Shown here one piece after another: positions 14,301 to 39,239 of a stretch of DNA of 64,000 nt. Under the pieces are notes generated by a model. It saw nothing but the letters and a program-made list of their open reading frames with translations, did no database searches and was not told the DNA's origin. The number at the start of each line of letters is the position of its first letter. The stretch's first letter is position 1. Source of the stretch: Membranipora membranacea (lineage: Eukaryota > Bryozoa > Gymnolaemata > Cheilostomatida > Membraniporidae). The stretch spans positions 20,336,001 to 20,400,000 of the forward strand of contig OU612065.1 of assembly GCA_914767715.1 (NCBI GenBank). Direction: 5' to 3'. The position numbers were made by a program, and so were the translations under genes.

Positions 14301-17300
14301 AACATATAGGTCTCCGCTGATAAAAACTAATTGGAGATCCGTGGTTAGGCCATAAGAGAAATCTCAGCCAAAATTTTGCATACGTTAGAGCAGCTTATTG
14401 AGAGAATATTAGTTTATTATCGTTACGTTTGTATTTCGTTAGTGACCTTTGGAATGACCTCGTCGACTATGTTCTACTACACTAAGGTGATGAGTGAGCT
14501 GTTTCTGGACAGTCCATTCCCTGAGACTAAGAACACCTTCCGAGGAATCAACCATCCATTCGACTTCTGGAGAGTAAGTTATCTGTAGGGAGGATATATT
14601 CTGGAAAGAGTTGAAAACTTAGTTAAAATCTAATCTAATGAAAGTATTATCAACAATAAAAAGGTTTGATGTTTTATGGTTCCATTAAACTTTTTTGTTT
14701 TTCTATCATTGTTTGACGTTTGTTCAGTGCAGCATTGCATTGCAATTGTCTGAATAACCTAAGACGTGTTTGCAACTCAACTGTTGACTGAGTTTTACTT
14801 GGAATGGAATCTCTTATAACCAATGGCCCCAAAAATCTGGAGATGGAAGAAAATAATGATATATTTTTCTAACTAAGACCGCTGTGCATTTTGTTTTTAG
14901 TTTGCTGAAGGACCACTTATGGATGGACTTTACTGGGAGACTTGGTATAACAGCCGAAATCTAACCGAGGATGAGAAAGGCTACATCTACTATGAGAGTA
15001 AACTGCTCGGTGTACCCAGACTTAGACAGGTAAAATAATTATCTGCAGATCATATCAGGTATATTTCTAATTCTACCAGTGGTGGATCCGCCGGACTTCA
15101 TCGGAAACGGGTTTTGGTTGGGATGACAAAATAAAATCGTTGAGGTTAAAGTTTAAGGTGTTTGATATAATGAGTATTTTTTACTATGAGTTATATCAAC
15201 CAGCAGCAAATATTAATCATATCTCTTTGATTTCCGACTTTTGAAGAAGAGGGGGTTTTCTTTGGAACCTCACCCGCCACGGGTGTCTACCTCATATCTC
15301 TATCTGATTCATTAATGGCATATATTTCAAATTGTAAAACTGTTCATATTGAATCTTTGCAGCTTCGTGTGAAGAACAACACTTGCAGAATGGACCCCAA
15401 ATTTGAGAACGAGGTTAACGGATGCTTTGGAGAATACAGCACATGGAATGAGTTCAAAGGACAATTTGGAACTGGAAATGAGAATGTTACGGCGTATGTA
15501 GAAAGAAAAATTATTTGTCTTTGTTGACTACTTTGGAAATTCTGTGTGAAGTGTTACCAATTTTTTTGTTTTACAAAGAAGGAATTCTTAAATTTAGTAG
15601 AGATGGGCCGTCAAACAGAAGCTCAAACACCAAAATATGGATTTTGAGTTGATGAGAAATATGTTATCAATGATTTGAGGCTTTTTCACCAGAAAATTTA
15701 TATAGCCGATTAATTGCATCAAATAGCAACCCAAATAATTTATTTTTAATTTGTACCGAAATTCAGATGATTGAAAATGTGTCTTTTTTTAAACATTCCA
15801 TGTTATTTATTGCAGCTGGAACTTTCAGACATCTGAAGAGATTGATGGATCCACTCATCCAGGATCTCTGGCTCTGTATGCTGGTGGTGGTTTCACTCAG
15901 AACTTAGGCACCAAGCGTAGTCAGAGTCTGGTCACCATCGCCGACCTGAAGAGTAAGCTATGGATCGATCGAGGAACTCGGGCTGTATTCACCGACTTTA
16001 CTGTCTACAACGCCAACATTAATCTATTCTGTGTCATCCGGTAAGCACATGTAAACAAGCCTGGGTAATTAAAAAGGCTTAAACCTGCTAACTGTGAGGT
16101 GATGATGATGTGTGATGATAATGTGGTAAAACAAAAATAGTACTAATGGAAAAAGGTGCTAAAATACCCTTCAGTTAGCGCCATGTACAGCCGTTGTTTG
16201 GACCAAAGAGTTGTCTCTAACTCCTTGTGTGGAGTCATTCACAAGAATGGATGTAATGAAATCTAATGACGTATTATGCTCGCCATGTTTTAGATTCCTG
16301 ATCGAGTTTCCTGCAACAGGTGGAGCTATTCCGACATCAGCGTTTAGAACTGTGAAGCTGATCCGATATGTGACTGTGATGGACTATGTAATCATGGCCT
16401 GTGAATGTATCTTCGTCCTTTTCTGTATCTACTACACTGTGGAAGAGATGATCGAGGTATGTGTTCGTGGAAACACTTAGAGCGAAAAATTTGAAGGAAT
16501 AAACAAACGCAACCTTACTCCTAAAAACAATCAAAGTGCCGGAAATGAGTTTGTTTTGGTCAATTCATTCACCTGAAGTTAAGGTTTTTGGTTTAGTGCA
16601 CCTCTGAATTCTCTCTCTGCCTCAAGAATAATACCACCTCATTGTGATGACATTCAACATTAGTTGCCCGTCTCCCATGATGCATTGCATTGTAATACAG
16701 AGATAGTCCTTCATTTGTTAAATCACTCATCACACATTAGAGAGCTTACTGAACTGTGATGCAGAATGTAATCAGACTTACTGACCATATTTACAGTGGA
16801 TATATGTTATCAGGGTGAGGCAAGTCAAAAGCCGATTATTTTATTTTAACACGGCATTAAAATGTTATAGTTATGTAAAGTTCATGTCATATCTATGTGT
16901 CTACCGAATATCAGAACAATATTTCACCAATTTCTGTTAGCAATGATGATACTTCATATTTGGTATGATCATCAAACAACAACTTGTTCAGCATCTCCAC
17001 TGGCATCATTATGTGATCAGTCTTCACAGTCTGTTGGAAATATGCACATTGATATTATTTCTCTGTGTATTGCATAAGTTGTTTTACCTGTGTAATGTGC
17101 AACATGTTGCTGGTCACATTTCTTTTTTATCTCTACAGATCAGAGAGCACAAGCTGAAGTACTTTACCGAGTTTTGGAACATTCTGGATGTGTTTGTACT
17201 GGTTGTATCGTATGTGTGTATCGCGTTCTCAGTCTACCGTACGGTGAAAGTCAACGTCATGCTGGACGAGCTACTGAAAAATCCTGAGGAGTACGCAGAC

Positions 17301-20300
17301 TTTGAGTATCTGGCTTTCTGGCAGAGTCAGTTCAACAACGCTGTCGCCGTTGCTGTCTTCTTTGCCTGGATCAAGGTAAGAGAAACTTCGTTAACGATTA
17401 TTATGCACTAATCTAAGCGGGCGAGAGGGTGAACTTTATGGTCTATATCAGGAATTCTTCTGTGGAAAGGCTGAATTTCTCAAATGGACCATAAATGTTA
17501 CCCTTTGCACAGAATAATTAATTCCTTTCATCAAGTTTTCACTTATTAAATATGCAATTTGACTTGCGTTCTCCGTTCTCTTCGACCATTTTTCAACATC
17601 ATGGTGTCTTTGCCTTCCAGATCTTCAAGTACATCAGCTTCAATAAGACAATGACTCAGCTCTCAGCCACCCTGTCCAGATGCTCCAAGGATATGTTCGG
17701 TTTCATGGTCATGTTCACCATCATGTTCGGTTCATTTGCTCAGCTCGGAAATCAGATGTTCGGAAGCCAGATCTTTGACTTCAGCACCATGTACAACGCT
17801 GTGTAAGTTGTGTATATGAACCAAAATAGCCAGAAGGCTGTACTTTAAAAGCTGACAGCTTTTAGTATTTGAGAGATTGTGTCTTAAATTCTCATAAGAA
17901 TCCATCTGATCAGAACAGTTTTGGGCCTCTTGATTCTTGTTGCAGGTAAAAAAATGCATAAACTGTGAGATAGTTGATTGATAAGATACTAGTTGTGGTT
18001 TCTCCCTATAAAACGTACATAATTCTTCTTATTTCCAAATTATCCTTCAGCTAAATAGATTAATTTGAACCATATTTGCTCAAAGCTGCTATTCATTGAA
18101 TTAAATTTATTTTCTTCCATTGTAGTTTCACTCTGTTCCGTATCATCTTGGGAGATTTCGATTTCAATGCCCTGAAGAACGCTCACTACATCTTCGGACC
18201 CGTCTACTTCTTCTTGTATGTGTTCTTCATCTTCTTCGTACTGCTCAACATGTTCCTTGCCATCATCAACGACAGCTACACAGAGGTCAAAGGTGACGAC
18301 ACTCTGCAAAATGACTTTGAAGTCGGAGAATACTTCAAAAAGGTAGGTCCGTTAAAGTAATTAGTGAAATACTGTCATCTCTGAAGACTGAAATTGATTG
18401 GCCAAACAGGGGTGAGATTTTGTCATTGCTCTCATGTAACGTAGGGTAAATTGTTCCAGTTACTGTCATGATACAACACTATTCATGCACAAAGCCAATA
18501 TGAAATTAAACTACATTGTAATATGATAATATATCTAACAGGGTTACGATAAGATGATGGACAAACTGAGCTTCAAGAAGGACAAACTGAACGATATCCA
18601 ACTCACACTCGCAGGAGCTGATGCCAACAACGACAACCACCTTGAGTTCTCCGAATGGAGAAATGATCTGAAAAAGTGAGATAACTTATCAGCTTGCTTG
18701 TTATTCTGCGATAGTGAAAAGAGTATAACACCATTTTCTGAGCAACACCGGAAGTTTGCAATTCATTAATCTCGTTGTGTAATAAAATTATGCCGTTATG
18801 CTGTCAACTTAGAAAGTACTAAACTGAGTATTGATGGGAGGATTCTACAGTGAAGTTTGTGGTAGTTTAATATTTTGAGTTATTCTGGGCTTGCTTACCA
18901 TTTAACATAACATTACATATAGCTCCTATCCCAAGTCTGACACTTATCACCAAAGTCTGACACAGAATGATACTCTTTGCTTCTTAGGAAGGGCTATGCT
19001 GACACAGAAATTGAAGCCATGTTTGCAAAGTATGATACTGATGGAGACAGAATCCTTGACCCTGAAGAGCAGCGCCATCTAGCGGAGGATTTACTCAAAC
19101 AGAAGGACTCGCTCAACGCTGAATATGCCAAGATGCAAGAGCAGAAGGAAGGTGGTGAAACTCCAGCTTCCCTCGCGGATCTCATGGTATAGTCAATTTC
19201 CTTCTTTGACTTTAGAAATTGAATATAAAAAAAATTGGCTTAGTTTATCGGATGGTCGTACGATTTGTATAATTCTGAAGCTGAAATATCAGCTGAGGAG
19301 AGTAACCTGAATAACGAGACAAGAAATCTCATTTAAAACCTCAGCATGCTTACCAGCATTATTTCACTAACTTAGTGCATTCAATTCCTTCGTGCAACCC
19401 TGTTTGGTGTTAATGACATGCTATATACAAATACAACACTGTATTTCATATACATGTAATGTGAACTTGGTGTGCTAGTGCTACATACATCCTAGGTCAT
19501 CGCTCCGCTTAGTCATTCCATCCATAATATTGTTATAATGTTTCACTCAGGGTGGAGAAAAGCTAGATTATCTGGTGGTAGGTCAAAAACTAACAATATG
19601 GTGTCCTATGTGATACTAAACGCATGCTCCTTATCAGATTTATGATTGAACTGATTGAATTATGAATAACAATCTTGATTTGCCTTAGAGGAGTGTGGTG
19701 CTGCTGAAGGTGTTTGGAATGTTTGTTTCTGTCTGAGACAATTGATCTGATATATAATTGCATGCCTTCAGGCTGGGTTTTTCTAGCAATATGTGTGATC
19801 TTGTGAGGCGGTCATAGTTATAGTGGTGATAATGTTTATAATAAAAAGATTCTCACAGATATTCGCTGAAAGATTTTATTATGATCCCATCGACAAATTC
19901 TCTGTGTGTGATGGTAACCTGACATTTTGCTATTCCCTTGCAAGAATTCACAGCGTGTGTGCTGGAATTCATATTAAAGACTTCAAAATTACTAATTTCA
20001 TTACTAATTGATTGATTGAGGACTTGGAATGTGTTGATTAATCCTTTTTAACCTCTAATAAAAAAATTGTTTTCTAGTTTGTGATCAGTGTTCCATTATA
20101 AAAACCCATGTTTTTGTCCTCTGAATCAATTCTAATCACTTGAATTAAATTACAATTACATAGGACAGTGACGATGAGGATACTAAGAAGCGCACCCTGG
20201 TGGATGATGGCGTCCCGTATGAGGAGTACGCAGTTCTTGCTCGCCGAGTGGACAGAATGGAGCACTCAATAGGAAGCATTGTATCTAAGATTGACGCTGT

Positions 20301-21656
20301 GCTTATTAAACTAGACACTATGGAGAAGGCTAAGACAAGGCGAAGAGAGACTATGAGCAAACTGCTCGACAGCATTATAGAGGTGAGGCCCTCAATGATT
20401 ACTAGCTTAGCTAGTGTGTGCTGTTTTGTTAGGGTTTTCAGGACAAGTACAGACGCGATTTCACCATCCAGACACCAGTTGTGTAGTTAATTTCCCCGGG
20501 GATGAAATAAACTGCTGTGTTTTGTTCTTATAAAACACAATTTAATAAAAACTTTAGGCAACATATCCACTGCACATCCCTGCTGTGTTGCTGAGAATAT
20601 ATTAAAAGTTAATTTTATCTCCATGTATCGATCTTGCCATAAAACCTATCACGGTTTTAATGAAATGCAGAATTACTCTAAAGCACATTTATCCAGCTCA
20701 GATGTAACAAAGCACTGGCCCTTTGCTTTGTGAACACTGTATGTGTTGAATTGATGTTCTTAGACTCATGGGGCCTTACACTGTGGGTTCATGATCTAAA
20801 ACGATCATAATAAAACATTTTGAACTAAAAATATGATTAAATTACGTCAAATAAGATCCCATCATTTATTATTTTGACATTTAGTTTAATTTAATTAATA
20901 TATTTAATTAATTGATTTTGTTAATTCAATTCAATCCTATATCTGAATATTTCCTTTATAGGGAGGTGGTGATGAGCTGACAGATGAAGAGAGAAAGAAC
21001 CAGATGGAGTCTCTGGTAGCTGAGGAGCTGGCCCGGTGGGACGAGGACACGATGAACTCCAGTCACTCTGACCTCGGTACAGCTCACGGCAGACCCATGT
21101 CTGGTCAGAGTCTTAGATCCCGACCCTCCACAGGCATGTCCAAGGTGCGTGTTTATGCCAAGTCTTTGTAGACCAGTATTTTAATTTAAAAGGGTACAGC
21201 TTGTGTTGACCACAAACCAGTAAATCAGGTCTGTCCCACCCACAAGGTTAAACTGGTTTGACTGTACTGGTGGAATAGACTGTAATTTTGTTTTTAAATA
21301 GTACAGCTTGTGTTGAAAACTATCCTGTAAGTCAGGTCCGTACCATCCTCAAGGTGTAACCTGACTGTACTGGAATAAAGCAGTGACTTAACGTACCATG
21401 CATCTAGCATGACATGAGATTGATGATATACCATTGTAACAAGATATTGAGATCAGGTGTGTAACCGTATTGGCCAGTCGATCGCCCTCATTAGATTGCT
21501 GTGGGTAAACCTTTATATATACATTTTTCATCCAGGCCAGAGTCATCATCAAAATTCAATATCAATATGCTGATGATGCATACGACTTTTTATCTGCCTG
21601 ACCATTTAATCTATGTTTGTTTTGTGTTTTATTTTCAGAATAGAGACATGGTCTAA
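11395..21656 (+). CDS. PKD2: Polycystin-2, TRPP-family cation channel
   Basis: Polycystin-2 is a Ca2+-permeable cation channel of cilia and endoplasmic reticulum. Exons: 11395-11491, 11754-11822, 12303-12446, 13616-13729, 14443-14573, 14901-15029, 15363-15493, 15816-16040, 16294-16456, 17139-17375, 17621-17802, 18126-18342, 18542-18675, 18988-19186, 20164-20382, 20962-21144, 21639-21656. They give about 863 residues; human has 968, with a longer N terminus. TM1 is near residues 128-141, followed by the large extracellular TOP domain ([19 protein letters not shown]), TM2-TM5, and the pore with FRIILGDF, matching the LGD selectivity filter. After S6 come two EF-hand loops (near 640-651 and 675-686) and the [17 protein letters not shown] coiled coil that drives trimerisation. 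The N terminus lacks the vertebrate RVxP ciliary signal. A possible extra microexon lies at 19551-19577. Identification is very secure. Confidence 0.97.
21194..21382 (+). repeat. Imperfect tandem duplication in the last PKD2 intron
   Basis: Two copies of a unit of about 107 bp start with gtacagcttgtgttga (21194 and 21301) and end with tactgg..aata (about 21276 and 21376). Between them the copies share tcaggtc, a caaggt block and a ctgactgtactgg-like end, with substitutions and small indels. Confidence 0.7.
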
Positions 21657-21830
21657 ATATGTAACGTTCACTCATACTGATCACACACTAATATTTGATA
21701 AAAATACACATCAAAGAACGGAGTTAACCAATACAGCCAATATGTCATCCGACACCAAAGGAACAAAATGGATGCAAATGAATTCTAAATTGTGATTGTA
21801 CCCATCTACCATGACTTGCATTGTATGTGT

Positions 21831-21836
21831 AATAAA
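21831..21836 (+). terminator. Likely PKD2 polyadenylation signal
   Basis: AATAAA lies 175 bp after the PKD2 stop codon, consistent with a short 3' UTR. Confidence 0.6.
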
Positions 21837-22235
21837 ATCCAAGTGATCCTTGAGACTGAACATAAATACTGTGGGTTTTTCATGCATTTCATTTACTAAG
21901 TATATTTTTATAAATGGTACCCGTGTACAACGTCTTGACCATGAACGCTTTACTAATGCGTTCTGTAATTGTGATAAAACTCAATTTCTTGTAATGTTTA
22001 GTCTACAACATACCCCTAGTTGCTCAAGAATATAATATGACGTGTTCTCACTGCATTATTTTTCTACACCTTTAACTGAAATTGAATTTTTTTAAAACTT
22101 CTATCTGTCCAAGAATAAATATGTGTGCACCTCTTTAAAATTGTCATGATGAAAGTGGTCAAGTAAGAGTGAACTTGCTTCTAGTTCAATTCAATCTGTC
22201 TGTAATTCGGGTCACTGCTGTAGTGGTATGCCGCA

Positions 22236-22292
22236 GCCATCTAGAGGGAGCAACTCCAAATGCAGGCAAATTGGATATAATTAGTTCTAGCG
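22236..22292 (+). repeat. Dispersed repeat family A copy
   Basis: agagggagcaactcc followed by aaatgcaggcaaattggat matches the core of the copies near 9450 and 57328. No second arm was found next to it. Confidence 0.65.
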
Positions 22293-22906
22293 TGGACAGA
22301 GGTTATAACTTGTACGCAACAACTCTCCTCGTGCATATTTGGCTCTGTCATGTCAGCTCAAGAATCGGGGTCAATAGCTACTTAAGCTAACACAAAAAAT
22401 AATTTTGTCTACGTGCAATTTCACCGCACCAAATTCTCAGCTAACTGGTTAATCATTATCAGAGAGCTGCAGAATCATAGTGTAAGACTATCAATGCCCC
22501 CAAACTGCCATCACTCAGGAAAGTAACTGTTCATCGATTCCCATCAGTGTCTTTTATTTCTAAGGAATGACTAGACTTGTTACGCGGCCACTAAGGAATG
22601 ACTGCTTGGCAAGAGAACAACACTCAACCTGTTGAAGGTATGCTGCATTTGAATGTTAGCTGCCAAAAAATTAAATATCGCTGTAACATTGTTGAGCTAT
22701 GTAGGTGATATCATTTCTGTCCCCTTCAAATGAACGCCATAGACCTGAGAATAAACCATTATTAAGTCTACGAGCAACACCAAATTATGTACAGGAGATG
22801 CTGGAAAATCAATGATCTTGATTGGGCAGCATAAACATTATTAATTACACTTCTTGCAACACACGCCTTTGACACATTTTCACCATAGCCTTATTACAAG
22901 GTAGAC

Positions 22907-34523
<11,617 letters not shown>

Positions 34524-35004
34524 GCTTCGTAGCCTTCATTCTTCGAAGTTGAGATGGACAGAGTGGACCGAAGGGGATCTAGCATGTTTGCCATGTACAA
34601 CAAGGAAAAGAAATCTCAGATCTGCTGAGTTCAAAGTCATACCTATTATTTACTGAGTACGAGGCATAGATATAAAAACTGTTCTTTATCTATGGTACGA
34701 GGTTCATTAGAATTTGACCAAAAGTGACATTTCTTCAATTAATTTTTTTCTTCTGGAAGTTGCGAATCGTTGCTTGGTAGAATAACACAAACCAAAGCAT
34801 CTATTAATGAAGGACTTATGTGATGATGGCTATTGAAGCCTAATGATAATCTTTTTGCTTTGTCTTACATCATATATATATATATATATATATATAAATT
34901 GAGTTATCATTGAAGCTTATATTCCTTATAATATACTTCTATAAGATTCTATTCTTACGTGACTTTATCTTTGCACTTTAAGGGCTACTTCGCAAGGGCG
35001 GTCA

Positions 35005-35062
35005 GCTAGCAAGTGGCCTTCCAGTAGGAAAAGAACAACTCCAAACGCAGGGCGGGTAAACT
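35005..35062 (+). repeat. Dispersed repeat family A, diverged copy
   Basis: gaacaactccaaacgcagg followed by a gggtaaactagctcaatc tail resembles the family A core. It is diverged and less certain than the copies at 9450 and 22248. Confidence 0.4.
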
Positions 35063-35549
35063 AGCTCAATCAATAACACTTAGGTCATATTAAGATTCTA
35101 GTATGTTATAATAAAGTTTGTCTTTTTCCAGATTCTTGTAAGGTGGCATAAAATAGTTAACAGGGTAATGACTTTGTACCGGATTCTAAGCAAAAATGGT
35201 TTCATGTGACTGTCTGTTGTTAAAACTTGAATACACTATATCTAACAATATGTTTTAACAACATATGTGACGATGTGTTAAATCATGCCTTCTTGAAGTT
35301 GTAGACTGCTAATGCTACATTTGTGCATTAACTGTTGTGATTTCATTTATCTGTTTATTATCCTGCTTTTATTTGCTACATTATTTCAACACCCCAAGAT
35401 CAGCGGGTGTAACATAAAGATTTTGAGCAAGATATTGATTTTCATTCAATCCGATATTTGAATTGGACCAGATTTGACCAGAAGTTGACCAGTCAGTCTG
35501 CATCAATCAATTTGACATTGAAAATAATAGCTTCAGGATACACCTTCAA

Positions 35550-35555
35550 TTTATT
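35550..35555 (-). terminator. Likely poly(A) signal of the coiled-coil gene
   Basis: AATAAA on the minus strand lies 46 bp after the stop codon. Confidence 0.5.
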
Positions 35556-35600
35556 GTTATTTTATATAATATCAATAAATTTAAATTGGTCATGATAGGC

Positions 35601-37232
35601 CTAGTGGGGGTAATTGATTTCATCTATATGTGGCAGCTTAAGATTCCTCCACTTTTGCATTGATAACACATCAAGATGAGATGTTGGTTTTCTTTTAGAT
35701 TCAGAGGATGTCAACTTATTAGTCCCGTCGGGGAGTTGAGATAATTGGGATACTTTGTGTCTTGCTGCAGAGTAATTTGGTGTGCCCAGGTCAGCCATTA
35801 TTCTCTGAATAGCTCGTTTTCTCTTTTCTGTCGGAGACCAGTAATCTAGCAACTTGTCCTTTTCTTTCTCATAGTATTGTCTAAAAAAATTCAGTACCAG
35901 TAAGCAGCCGTGATAATACTTTCAAAATACCACATGCCTCAACAAAGTCTAAAGCTAAGACATTAGAACAGTATCCGAGACAACACATACATTCTTTCGT
36001 AATGTTTCATGATGAAATTTTCTGATAACCCCAAGGTGTTTCTGGGTGTAAGCAGCAGTGTACATTTTTTTAGATTACACCAATATGTGGATATTTCGTA
36101 AAAAAAAATATTGGCACAGTTTCTTCTAGTCTGGCCCGTCATGACAAGCTAAGTTTCATCCTGCACAGACCAACCCTTAAAAAAACAAGGATGCGCCAAA
36201 TTGTGAAGTAGAACAAGGTTTATCCTCTCTACCATCATTCAAGTTGGTGATGGTGGATCTACGTCAGTAAGGGGAGACAACTCAAGTGCTGACTCAACAA
36301 AAACAGCATAAGATCAAGTGTAAGAGCTACCAAATTAAGGATTATACAAATGAAGCAATAGCAGAACACTTACCTGAGTGAATAGTAGCTGCTACATTGT
36401 GCTGGGGCTATAGTGTGTGACGATAAAGCATTACTCCTATGATGATTGTGAGCGCCATGTCTGCCAAACTCTCTCAGATTTATCTCATCCTGTTCAGAGC
36501 TTACACCTTTCATGCCTAAGCTTGAGTGGTGATTGATTGAATGGTGATATTTGAAGTTCACAGCTAATCGGGATTTGTCCTTCTGTAGACCGGAATCTAT
36601 CAAACATTTTTTGAGGTAAAATGGATCACCCGGTATTGTCTTGGGTTTGCTTGACCTGTAGCTACTTCCGTAACCATGTTTGTGCTTCATATTCGACTGT
36701 TTTATCATTGATATGCTGTGCTGGATTTGCCTCTGAACAGCATCTATCTCATTCACGCTGTGCTGTTTGTAGACGATTTTGAACGCTTGCAGTTCCTTCA
36801 TCTCTTGTTTTAACTCCTCAAGCTGCCAAGAAACAAAAATATATTAGAGCTTAAAAATAGTGTCAGAGGAATTAACTTCTAAATTTAATTTTTAAATAAT
36901 GTCAGGGTGAGTCTTTGTAACAAAATTTCTAGGTATAACATTATTGAATGTTTGCTTTATTGAAATGTTGGTGGAGAATAAAAATATATGACATGGTAGT
37001 GATCATCAGAATAGCAGCTCCAAAAAGAATGGACTTGATTACATCTCTGATAAGATTCGCATCTCACTCTCATGCTCGTTTTGTTAAAATGAACCTTATT
37101 TTGCCATCTTACCTGTTTCTGACGATCAGCTGTCAATTTCACGCTCTCTTCTGAGATCGCTTTCAGTCTTGTCTGATGCTCCTCTCTAATTCTCTCATTT
37201 TTTTCTATCATTATTAGTGTATGGTCGAACAT
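35601..37232 (-). CDS. Unrecognised protein with N-terminal coiled coil and basic tail
   Basis: I do not recognise this protein. Three exons on the minus strand, 37113-37232, 36374-36822 and 35601-35880, have clean GT-AG borders and compatible phases (0, then 2). They give about 282 residues. Residues 1-75 are charged and predicted helical (REEHQTRLKAISEE, LEELKQEMKELQAF), fitting a coiled coil. The middle is rich in His, Ser and Lys, with a run of NHHSSLG and HNHHRSN type. The C-terminal 90 residues hold another charged helix (QYYEKEKDKLLDYW, EKRKRAIQRIMADLG) and end in a short polar tail. No membrane segment or signal peptide is visible. An upstream non-coding exon is possible because a weak acceptor (cctgtcag) lies just before the start. 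Coding status is inferred from splice structure and frame alone. Confidence 0.7.
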
Positions 37233-38664
37233 GACTCCTGACAGGACATGCGAAAATGTCAGAAGAGGAGACTAGAAATTATCTCTTCTGGTTCTCTGGG
37301 GCTGACTGCTGTCTCTAATTTTACAATAACTTGTGTTTAGATTATGATTTCTAAGATATTGATTAATGTGTACAAGAATGCACCTATCAGGAAACGCAGA
37401 GGAAACCGAACAAACATGATCTGTCTCTAAGCAAACACATTACTACAGCATGCATTCTGTATATTGAATAAAATGCCATCCTGATTATTTTGCTTTTCAA
37501 GCTTGAGATGTAGTCGCTATGAAAAAGCTCCCTTGACGAAGTTCGCGAAATTCAGAGTTTCCTTGACCTTTGATGCTGAATGGGTAAAGGCAAAATACTG
37601 ACCTGTTTTCACTTCAATGACGGAGCAGTTGATCCGTAGGGACTTAACTTTGACAAACGCATCATTCTATGTACCAAAAGTATTCATCAGGATACAATTG
37701 TTTCATTGCTTGTATGTCTCGACAAAACGCAATTTTTTTTATAATGCTGCAGCCGTTAACAACAATGAATTTATCTTAGACTACAATTCAAAGGATGCAT
37801 TAACTTTAATATAAAATATTACGAAATTATTAAACTTGATAAATATTCATGTTGTTATACAAGTGAGGAAACGAACACTTTTTAAATTTTATCTAATTAT
37901 AATATGTTAAGCATCAAAGCCTCTTTCGAACAATTAATTGTTTGCTCTCTAATTCCTTGGTTTGTCGTTAGCTCAGATGTTTTGTTACTTGAGGCTAAAA
38001 TGTGTCAAAAAGTTTGGTGTTTTATAGATGAAAATTAAATTTTGCGCTTACTAGTATTATATCATAGAGGGCGGTATTGCTAGCTACAGTACGAGGATAA
38101 TTTTTCCCTGCATGGTGCTCAGCAGTATTATCCACAAAATACTCAGCACAAATAAATACTTTCATTCATCAAGATCGTACTCAATTTCAATGATTGTGTA
38201 GGATGAAAGCCTTTACAAAGTCTGCTCTGAACTGAATAATACAATTGGGCTTGGAACATGTTCATTCTTTCTGGCATCCTTGAGCTAGGGAGATAGATAT
38301 AAACTAGAGATTGGGAGGGGGGGTATCGGCTTTATGTTAGTTAGCACTATGTTTTACTAGCCATGTTGGGTTGTGAACACGAAGGAAGGAGTGTGAGTTA
38401 ATGTCACCTAGCAATGAAATTCATGATTTCAAGCAAGTGCGAGAGGCTATTTTTTTTTCTTGGGAATACTTTACTTTTCTTTATTACTATATACATTCTA
38501 TATTACTGAATTTTTATCTATTTTATAAAATATAAGATCTGCTGAACGGCTCTGTGTGAAGAGCAGTTGATTTCCAATCTTGTCTGTGACTCGATCAACT
38601 TTATCTGAGACAAATTTGTCTGTGGCTCGAGGTTTAGTTCATTGGATCAAATAAGATGGCACTG

Positions 38665-38750
38665 GAACAAGTACGTTCCCTCTGTGGTGGCGAAGGGATA
38701 TAAAACATTTGCAATATCCTTCCGCCACCACAGAGGGCACATATATGTTC
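38665..38750. repeat. Foldback element or hairpin
   Basis: Arms 38678-38701 and 38714-38737 pair at 22 of 24 positions around a 12-nt loop (CCCTCTGTGGTGGCG against its complement). Weaker pairing extends the arms to 38665 and 38750. The whole 86-nt unit could fold as one hairpin. Confidence 0.85.
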
Positions 38751-39239
38751 TAAGTATGAACGAAGTGGAGGAATAAATTTGATTGTCAGAAATATTATCA
38801 TAATACCTTGGAGTTATCTTCAGTCAAAACAGAGTTGGACAACTCCTTATAATAGTAGCTTTGATTAATTGCAAATGCGGTATAGTTTTCTAACCAATAT
38901 TTTAGAGTAAGAACTTACTCTATAGAAGCAAGCAAAATGGACATTGCTGTTAATTTTCTGACTGCCAATCACTCTAGACACTAAGATTTCAAGCTAACGT
39001 GTTTGAGAAGAAATTAAAACATTTTCAGCTGGATGTGGTAGAAAATAATTAGCAACTTGTAAGTTGAGTGGGCAAAGTACTGGATACATGACCTGGAATG
39101 ACATCTTAGACTTACCTTATAAAGAAAAGGAGGCTGGTAATTAGGTGAGCTGGTAAATACAATTTTGAGCATGATATTATGTATGTATTGATGTTAGATC
39201 AGGCTGTGACTCCTCCTCCCTGGGTCTCTCTCCCCATAG

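Larger units (their letters stand above)
21657..22906. other. PKD2 3' UTR and PKD2-PDE intergenic region
   Basis: This stretch holds the PKD2 poly(A) signal and, at about 22236-22290, a copy of dispersed repeat family A (see the repeat entries). A short direct repeat, ctaaggaatgact, occurs near 22560 and 22591. It should also hold the promoter of the phosphodiesterase gene. No coding exon is supported. Confidence 0.45.
34524..35600. other. Convergent 3' ends of the PDE and coiled-coil genes
   Basis: For the plus-strand gene a poly(A) signal AATAAA lies at 35110-35115. For the minus-strand gene a reverse-complement signal lies at 35550-35555, very close to its stop. A (TA)n run is at about 34871-34896. 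A diverged copy of repeat family A lies at about 35010-35060. No coding exon is seen. Confidence 0.5.
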
